A stretch of 10,807 bases of DNA from an uncultured Planctomycetaceae bacterium (GTDB lineage Bacteria > Planctomycetota > Planctomycetia > Pirellulales > UBA1268), in NCBI GenBank assembly GCA_937900985.1, contig CALCGM010000690.1:1-10807 (forward strand). The letters run 5' to 3'. The position numbers and the translations under genes were made by a program. Shown piece by piece: positions 6,127 through 10,807 of the stretch (positions within the stretch are counted from its first letter, which is position 1; every line of letters starts with the position of its first letter). A model generated the notes under the pieces. That model did not search any database, was not told the DNA's origin, and worked only from the letters and a program-made list of their open reading frames with translations.

Positions 6127-8466
6127 TCAGGGGACCGGGCTTGAAGATGCAGGATCGCTGCATGCAACGGGCCGGTCTTTGCAGAAACAGGTGAGCAACG
6201 CGGGCAGGATGATCAGCACCGAGACAAGCGCGGTGAGCATCGCCACGTCACAGAGCAAGGCGAGCCAACGAATACTCGGCACTCCGCTGAGCAGCATCAC
6301 CGAGAATCCACCGAGCAAAATGACAGAACTGGTGACGATGCCAATGCCGGCCGTTTGCATGGCATGCTCGATCGCATCGCGAAGCGGCTTTGTCTGCTCT
6401 TCACGTTGGAAGCGAACCAGGAAGTGAATCGTGTCGTCGACTGCAATACCCAGGCAGAGACTGTACGAGATCACGCTCACGATTCGCAGTGGTTCACCGG
6501 CCAGCACGAGCACGGTGGAGGTTGCCATCAGCGGCAGGATGTTGGGGAGCAGGCTCATCAGGCCAAGCTTCCATGACCGCAGCGTGAGCCCGATGACAGC
6601 GAACACGAGGATCGTCGAAGCGGTCAGGCTGCGGGCGAGGTCGCCGATCATCGACCACAGATTGCGGGCCACCACTGGGAGTGTGCCGGTGACATGGAAG
6701 TGAAAGCCCGGTTCGGCGAGGGCGAGGCTGTTGAGCCGCTGCTCGAGACTCGCGAATGCGGGGGCGAGCTCTGCCGCACCGATGTTGGGGATATGAAAAG
6801 AGACCAGCAGTCGGTGCGTGTCGAGATGCACGAGTCGCGCGAGCTCGTCGTTTGGAACGTCGTTCAGAAGGCTGAAACTCTGGGAGAGTGGCTCGCCTGC
6901 CTTACCGCCTGCTTGGAGGAGAGTCCGCACGGAAAAAGCGGCGTGAAACTCCGGGAAAGACTCGATCTCATCGTGAGCCTGGGCGAGTGTGTCGAGCACC
7001 AGGGGGTCGTCGAGCTGACGATCGGCGGGCCAGTCCATCACCACGTAGCCGAGCATGCCGCCCCCCATGCTTTTATCGATCGAGTCGAGGGCCATGACGG
7101 ACGGGCTTTCGGCAGGAATGATCTCGGTGACGAGAAAATCGGGCCCAAGCCGGAGGCAGAGCGTGCCCATGGCAGCAGCGACTGCGAGCGATGCCGCCAC
7201 AATCAGGCGGGGGGAGCTCTCCACGAACCGCACAAGCGGTCGCAGGTTGAGCCAGGCATCGTCCGCAAAGCGGTGGTTTGCTTTCGGCAGGAGATGCGAG
7301 CCAAGCGGTGTCATCATCAGCAGGGGCATCACTGTGAGCACTGCGACGAAGTTCGTCATCGTGCCGGCAGCACAGATCAACCCAAACTGTTGGATCAGAG
7401 GCTCACGGGCGAGCCCCAGGGAGCCGAAGCCGATGGCGGTGGTGATCGATGTCAAGAAGCAGGGCAAGGCGAGAGCCTCGATCATTTCTTGCACGGCCTG
7501 GCGATGCGGCATGCCCGCAGCCAGCCGGCGGCGGAGGCCTATCAGGAGATGAACGGCATCAGTCACGCCGATCGCGTAGACGAGCGTGGGCAGCACCCCA
7601 TTGACGGCGTTGAAGGCGAGGCCGAAGACTGGCATCAGGCTCACGATCCAGAACACGCCGAAGGTGGGCGTGAGCACGACAATCACCACGGCGGCAAGAC
7701 GTCCAAACACGAGCCAGGCGACCAGCAGGGCGACTGCCGCACTCGCCGCAACAAACGTGACCAGATCGGCAACCAGCGCGGAGAGAATATCGATTCGCAG
7801 CACCGGGTGGCCCGTGGCCAGCACCTTCACGCCCGGGATGAGCGAGGCGTTGTCGGCCAGTTTGCGGAGCTGCTCAACTGGCGGCGCGATCTTGGCGAGT
7901 GATTCTGGATCACCGGCAAGCCGAGCAATCAGCAGCAGCGTGGTGGCATCAGTGGAGACGAACTGGTTCACCGCGAGCGGATGTTCCATGGCCATCCGCT
8001 TGGCCTCGGCATACCGCTCGGGAGCCGCTTCTCGCCGCGGAATCAGTGGAATCAGCCGGCTTCCGCGACGTCGCAGGCTGTAGATGCTGTAGACGCGTTC
8101 AACGCCTTCGACCTCGGCGGCAGCTAGCCAGAGATCGCGGCCGACGTTCATCACTTCGGCCGAAAAGACGTCTTCGGCGGTCAGGACCAGCAAGATGTCT
8201 TGGTCGTCTGCACCAAACTCTTCGTAGAGGTTTCGGAGCTGATCAAACGCCTGGTCGTCGCCCATGTAGAGCGCCCGTGGATCGTCATCGAAGCCGAGAT
8301 GAGACGCTCCCACAACAGCGGCGGCTGTGGCCATCGCCACAAAGAGCAGCCAACGTCGTGGGTGCGACGTGATGTCAGCAGCAAACCAATCAAACATGCC
8401 GGGAGTGTGTGCTGGGCGTTCGCGACTTCTCATCAAACGAGTCGTTTCAGGCATGCTCACGCACAT
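6127..8466 (-). CDS. RND/MMPL superfamily exporter (predicted lipid or small-molecule transporter)
   Basis: Inner-membrane protein of up to 779 residues, built as the two-fold repeat of RND proteins without an adaptor (COG1033-like). Seen in order: TM1 (about 39-57), a large extracytoplasmic loop (about 58-228), and a TM cluster (about 230-385) with AIGVTDAVHLLIGLR near 298-312. TM7 is at about 420-438, a second loop at about 440-605, and a second TM cluster (about 612-762) contains LGIAVDDTIHFLVRF near 672-686. The Asp residues in these matching helices sit where RND transporters relay protons. The length fits HpnN/MMPL-type lipid transporters better than the roughly 1000-residue drug-efflux pumps. 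Starts at 8466, 8454, 8433 and 8397 are possible; none has a strong ribosome binding site, and recognisable sequence begins at MFDWFAADITSHPRRWL (8397). It is first in the unit with the SCP2-like, KARI-like and methyltransferase genes. Confidence 0.92.
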   Translation of the reverse strand: MCVSMPETTRLMRSRERPAHTPGMFDWFAADITSHPRRWLLFVAMATAAAVVGASHLGFDDDPRALYMGDDQAFDQLRNLYEEFGADDQDILLVLTAEDVFSAEVMNVGRDLWLAAAEVEGVERVYSIYSLRRRGSRLIPLIPRREAAPERYAEAKRMAMEHPLAVNQFVSTDATTLLLIARLAGDPESLAKIAPPVEQLRKLADNASLIPGVKVLATGHPVLRIDILSALVADLVTFVAASAAVALLVAWLVFGRLAAVVIVVLTPTFGVFWIVSLMPVFGLAFNAVNGVLPTLVYAIGVTDAVHLLIGLRRRLAAGMPHRQAVQEMIEALALPCFLTSITTAIGFGSLGLAREPLIQQFGLICAAGTMTNFVAVLTVMPLLMMTPLGSHLLPKANHRFADDAWLNLRPLVRFVESSPRLIVAASLAVAAAMGTLCLRLGPDFLVTEIIPAESPSVMALDSIDKSMGGGMLGYVVMDWPADRQLDDPLVLDTLAQAHDEIESFPEFHAAFSVRTLLQAGGKAGEPLSQSFSLLNDVPNDELARLVHLDTHRLLVSFHIPNIGAAELAPAFASLEQRLNSLALAEPGFHFHVTGTLPVVARNLWSMIGDLARSLTASTILVFAVIGLTLRSWKLGLMSLLPNILPLMATSTVLVLAGEPLRIVSVISYSLCLGIAVDDTIHFLVRFQREEQTKPLRDAIEHAMQTAGIGIVTSSVILLGGFSVMLLSGVPSIRWLALLCDVAMLTALVSVLIILPALLTCFCKDRPVACSDPASSSPVP
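8435..8447. promoter_or_regulatory. 13-bp inverted repeat near the RND gene start
   Basis: AAACGA-G-TCGTTT is a perfect 6-bp inverted repeat around a single central base. If the RND protein starts at 8397, where recognisable sequence begins, the repeat lies 38 nt upstream of the start codon, a position suitable for an operator. If translation starts at 8466 or 8454 it is merely coding sequence. A single short palindrome can occur by chance, so this is only a candidate. Confidence 0.25.
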
Positions 8467-8514
8467 GAGCTGTGTGTTTGGGGCGTGATGGGAGCGGAAC
8501 AGTCGTGTGTATGT

Positions 8515-9075
8515 TTAGATCGAGCAGAAGTGAAACTGGTTTGGGTTTGCGTCAATACATTCTTCGTGGCTCGCGTAGTTGTGGCGATACACCCGAATGT
8601 CGAGTCTGCCATGCTGGCGAAGCTTTTGGATCTCGCTCTGGTTTTCGTCCGGACGCCCCCACAACATGCAGGAACCACCGAGGCTGTCGCGAATCGTGGT
8701 GATGAAGGACCAGGTCTCCTCCCCATCAGCCTTGGTGAGTTGGATCACTCGATGCCCGGGGGGGTAGAGGCTGCTAAACGTGAGTGGATCCCGGCCATTG
8801 GGCTCTGTTGAGATCGGTCGATTCATCCCTCTCAACTTGAGGTTGGTTGTTCTGACCGACGTGAGCTCGTCGAAGTGCTTCTCTGCCAGTTCCACGAGAT
8901 GACCGCTGGTGCTGCCAATTGGTGCTTCAAAATCAACGCTGCGTTCGACGCCTTGCTGAATGCCAACGGCGAAGACATACATTTTGTTGACTCTCTCGAC
9001 CATTGGCGGAACACGTTCGTCGATCGTGGAACTTTGCTGCTTGACATCTATCTCGACACGGAAGGCGGGCATCAT
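8515..9075 (-). CDS. Hypothetical protein, 186 residues
   Basis: I do not recognise this protein. It has balanced composition, no signal peptide, no membrane segment and no low-complexity stretch, so it is likely a soluble cytosolic protein and a real gene rather than a shadow. It carries well-formed alternating segments such as GHRVIQLTKADGEETWSFITT and an ending rich in His, Asn and Cys (YRHNYASHEECIDANPNQF). The region is poorer in G+C than its surroundings: two 60-base lines counted by hand give about 48-50%, against 57-63% in lines from neighbouring genes. It is on the same strand as the RND gene, 48-117 nt upstream depending on the RND start, so co-transcription is possible. Its start ATG 9075 overlaps the stop of a possible small ORF (TGATG). 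Two ATGs are adjacent; either could be used. Confidence 0.65.
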   Translation of the reverse strand: MMPAFRVEIDVKQQSSTIDERVPPMVERVNKMYVFAVGIQQGVERSVDFEAPIGSTSGHLVELAEKHFDELTSVRTTNLKLRGMNRPISTEPNGRDPLTFSSLYPPGHRVIQLTKADGEETWSFITTIRDSLGGSCMLWGRPDENQSEIQKLRQHGRLDIRVYRHNYASHEECIDANPNQFHFCSI

Positions 9076-9320
9076 CAGAGATCCATTTCTCGTTTGGGAG
9101 TGATCGTTTTCTCGCAGAGGGAAGCTCGGGTGTCGCGGTTCACGATGCCGTAGCCAGCATGCCGGTGCGCAAAATGCATAGTAGCGTAGCGGTCGAGACG
9201 CCAGTTTCGCACGGGTCCATTTCTGGTACGGACCTGATCCTCGTCGACAACTTCGGGCGGGTCACGCGAGCGGTTCGCGTGCGTTAGCCGGTGCTTCTTG
9301 GCGGAGAGAACTACACTCAT
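9075..9320 (-). CDS. Possible small ORF (81 residues) coupled to the hypothetical gene
   Basis: This small ORF starts at ATG 9320 and ends in TGA at 9077-9075, where the stop shares a base with the ATG of the downstream hypothetical gene. That TGATG arrangement is typical of translational coupling. The product is very basic and I recognise no family. It lies in an otherwise non-coding gap of about 275 nt. Its 5' end is only 30 nt from the divergent PfkB start, and the frame stays open upstream into the antisense of that gene, which lowers the value of the ORF. A weak hairpin (GGGC-AATC-GCCC, 9321-9332) sits directly before the ATG. Real or not is undecided. Confidence 0.3.
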   Translation of the reverse strand: MSVVLSAKKHRLTHANRSRDPPEVVDEDQVRTRNGPVRNWRLDRYATMHFAHRHAGYGIVNRDTRASLCEKTITPKREMDL

Positions 9321-9350
9321 GGGCAATCGCCCGCAGAGAGAACCCTCCGT

Positions 9351-10301
9351 ATGCGCAACGTGCTTCCCTACTCCGGCCAGATCGTTGCGGCCGGGCTTTC
9401 GCCTGCCTGGCAGTCGATCATGGAGTTTGAGTCGCTGCTGATCGGGGAAGTGAACCGGGCAGCACAGACTTGGCAGTGCGCGAGCGGGAAGGTGCTCAAT
9501 GTAGCCGTCGCGGCAGAGCACTTGGGGAGTCCGGTGAGGGCCGTGACGGTGCTCGGGGGGCTGCCGGCTGACGCGACGGCCCGCGAAATGGCGATGCTGG
9601 GTATTGAACTCGTCGCGGTGCCCACCCAAGGAGAAACTCGCACCTGCACCACGCTGCTGGAGAGAGGGACCGGGCAGACAACAGAACTCGTCGAAAATGC
9701 AGCCGAAATCGAGCCTGACGAACTGGCTGCGTTTGTGACGGCCTTTCGTGATGCGGTGGCTGATGCGGCGGTCGTGGTGCTCTCCGGCTCGTTGCCCGCC
9801 GGCACGCCCGTGACCTTCTACCGCGAGCTGCTTGAGCTTTCATCGTGTCCCGTGGTTCTCGATGCCCGTGGACCGGAACTACTCGAGGCGTTACCACTGC
9901 GACCGTTGCTTGTGAAACCGAACCGAGAGGAGTTGGCAAAGACTTTGGGCCGTCGACTGGATAACGAGACGGCGGTGTTTTCTGCCATGCATGAGCTTCA
10001 TGATCGTGGTGCGGAGTGGGTGTTGATCACCGATGGCAGCCGGCCGGCACTCGTGCTTGGGCCGGAGGGCTGCGGTCGCATCCAGCCGCTGCCGGTCGAT
10101 CGTGTGGTCAATCCAATCGGCTGCGGTGACTGCCTTGCTGCGGGGGTTGCTGCGGGGCTGGCCCGCGGGCTGCCGCCCAGCGATGCGATGCGACTGGGCG
10201 TGGCTGCTGCTTCAGAGAACTGCCGCACGCTGTTGGCTGGTCGACTCGAGCCGCAGGCGGTGGCTCAGCTGGCTCAACAGGTGGTGCTCGAGCCGGTGTG
10301 A
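9351..10301 (+). CDS. PfkB-family sugar-phosphate kinase (1-phosphofructokinase/tagatose-6-phosphate kinase-like)
   Basis: Cytosolic ATP-dependent kinase of about 316 residues in the ribokinase/PfkB family, closest in layout to 1-phosphofructokinase and tagatose-6-phosphate kinase. Seen: the N-terminal substrate region with GEVNRAAQTWQCASGKVLNVA (nt about 9446-9508), where SGK stands at the usual GGK(G)-N position, then a central VVLSGSLPAGTP motif common to hexose-phosphate kinases. LLVKPNREEL and, near the C-terminus, NPIGCGDCLAAGVAAGL follow; the latter contains the catalytic Asp of the G-x-GD anion-hole motif (GCGD instead of the usual GAGD). I chose ATG 9351 because the family normally begins near this point; GTG 9291 would add 20 residues with no family character. 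It diverges from the hypothetical gene and overlaps the convergent RsmF-like gene by 28 nt. Family is sure, substrate not. Confidence 0.9.
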   Translation: MRNVLPYSGQIVAAGLSPAWQSIMEFESLLIGEVNRAAQTWQCASGKVLNVAVAAEHLGSPVRAVTVLGGLPADATAREMAMLGIELVAVPTQGETRTCTTLLERGTGQTTELVENAAEIEPDELAAFVTAFRDAVADAAVVVLSGSLPAGTPVTFYRELLELSSCPVVLDARGPELLEALPLRPLLVKPNREELAKTLGRRLDNETAVFSAMHELHDRGAEWVLITDGSRPALVLGPEGCGRIQPLPVDRVVNPIGCGDCLAAGVAAGLARGLPPSDAMRLGVAAASENCRTLLAGRLEPQAVAQLAQQVVLEPV

Positions 10302-10714
10302 GTGAGTGGCGGAAACGTCAGCCGAGCCGCCGGCGGCAGGCCGTTGTTGAGCCGGCTGGAGTTTCCACGGAGCCAGCCGAGCGGTCGACCTTGCCAGCGT
10401 GCCACACACCAGCCCTGGCCGCCTGCTGGAAGCGCATGGCCCTGGAGGTAGGCCCGCGCAGCTTCGTCGTCGAGGTCGCAAAACGCTGCTGGCTGCCACT
10501 GAGCCTCCCGTCGCATTGCCAGGGCGTGAGCAGGCATCCAGTGTTTCCCGGGGCGGTAGGCAACTTCACTCGCTTCCGCGCGTGCCAGTCGGCCCTCGCG
10601 ACCAAGGGCAGCGTCGATGTCGGCAGGCCAGGCCTCCCACTGGGTTTCGTGACGCCGAATCGTGGCGGCGGCGAGCTGCCCGACGATCGCGATAGGCCAG
10701 GCTGCCCTTGGCAA
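10274..10714 (-). CDS. RsmF-type C-terminal (PUA-like) domain protein, 5' end uncertain
   Basis: Up to 146 residues resembling the C-terminal part of RsmF/NOL1-NOP2-sun rRNA cytosine-C5 methyltransferases. Seen: AYRPGKHWMPAHALAM, then DLDDEAARAYLQGHALP, and finally GRPLGWLRGNSSRLNNGLP, the equivalent of the RsmF closing block 'LGW.k.....KN..P'. No methyltransferase domain is encoded upstream in this frame: a TGA lies at about 10736-10738, and the frame opens with only a TTG (10714). So this is either a stand-alone RNA-binding domain protein or the 3' remnant of a longer gene. Credible protein character starts at about 10680. An overlapping minus frame looks genuine up to that point, so a frameshift is possible. 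The stop lies inside the 3' end of the convergent PfkB gene. The domain call is moderate, the gene structure is doubtful. Confidence 0.6.
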   Translation of the reverse strand: MPRAAWPIAIVGQLAAATIRRHETQWEAWPADIDAALGREGRLARAEASEVAYRPGKHWMPAHALAMRREAQWQPAAFCDLDDEAARAYLQGHALPAGGQGWCVARWQGRPLGWLRGNSSRLNNGLPPAARLTFPPLTHTGSSTTC

Positions 10715-10807
10715 TCCGGGCAGCGACTTCTTCGATCAGCCGTCCGCGGGGCGTGTCTTCGAGAAACCGCACCATCGGTTCGATCGCTGGGTCAAACTGC
10801 ACGCTCC
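10566..10807 (-). pseudogene. Partial ORF entering from the right edge, degenerating at about 10680
   Basis: The minus-strand frame is open from the window edge. Its first 40 or so residues (FDPAIEPMVRFLEDTPRGRL, then IEEVAARIAKGSLAYRD) have normal protein character. They recall the opening of a conserved hypothetical family of planctomycetes that begins with a DP.IE..VR..E.TPR pattern, but this is from memory and unverified. From about 10685 down to the stop at 10566 the frame turns into an Arg-rich shadow sequence, while the overlapping frame of the RsmF-like ORF becomes the protein-like one. A GTG at 10802 could be a start, or the gene may begin outside the window. This fits a +1/-1 frameshift or a junction of two truncated genes. 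Confidence 0.35.

Noticed and set aside
6694..7902. Long plus-strand ORF of 402 codons
   Set aside because: It is fully antisense to the RND gene, very rich in His, Glu, Gly and Arg, and has no family character: a typical shadow of a G+C-rich gene.
9321..9332. GGGC-AATC-GCCC hairpin as a terminator or operator
   Set aside because: Only a 4-bp stem, no T-run on either side; too weak to call as a feature of its own.
9321..9629. Minus-strand extension of the 81-residue ORF up to 9629
   Set aside because: This part is antisense to the PfkB gene and is Arg/His/Pro-rich; only the portion below 9320 could be real.
10399..10695. Plus-strand ORF of 98 codons after the PfkB gene
   Set aside because: Antisense to the RsmF-like coding sequence and Arg-rich, with no ribosome binding site.

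Overview
The window (about 60% G+C) looks like chromosomal DNA of a member of the Planctomycetota, probably a Pirellulales-type organism. The best evidence is the pair of genes at about 1.2-3.5 kb: a DUF1592/DUF1588/DUF1585 protein carrying a CxxCH motif, followed by a Tat-exported DUF1552 protein. These paralogous families are greatly expanded in planctomycetes. I see no rRNA, tRNA, CRISPR array, insertion sequence or phage gene.

Layout. (1) 1-154: no supportable gene. (2) 155-1138, minus: an AraC-family regulator. (3) 1218-2117, plus: only the C-terminal half of a DUF1592-type protein. Its usual N-terminal half is missing where the divergent AraC gene begins. (4) 2114-3541, plus: a DUF1552 protein, coupled to the previous gene by an ATGA overlap. 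(5) 3538-8466, minus: a compact four-gene unit in the order RND/MMPL-type membrane protein, SCP2-like lipid-binding protein, ketol-acid-reductoisomerase-like (KARI-like) oxidoreductase, class I O-methyltransferase. (6) 8515-9075, minus: an unrecognised protein of 186 residues, visibly poorer in G+C, possibly preceded by an 81-residue ORF through a TGATG overlap. (7) 9351-10301, plus: a PfkB-family sugar-phosphate kinase. (8) 10274-10807, minus: a stand-alone RsmF-type C-terminal domain. Its upstream reading frame breaks off in a way that suggests a frameshift or a second truncation.

How the genes may work together. The most interesting part is the 3.5-8.5 kb minus-strand unit. It combines an oxidoreductase with an altered KARI active site, an O-methyltransferase of the small-molecule type, a cytosolic lipid-carrier fold, and an RND exporter of the class used for lipid trafficking. 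The simplest reading is a small pathway that reduces or isomerises, methylates, carries and exports a hydrophobic metabolite or lipid. That is inference from gene content and spacing; no substrate can be named.

The AraC/DUF1592 and the right-edge junctions both leave partial genes. They could be real rearrangements or errors in a draft assembly, and sequence alone does not decide.
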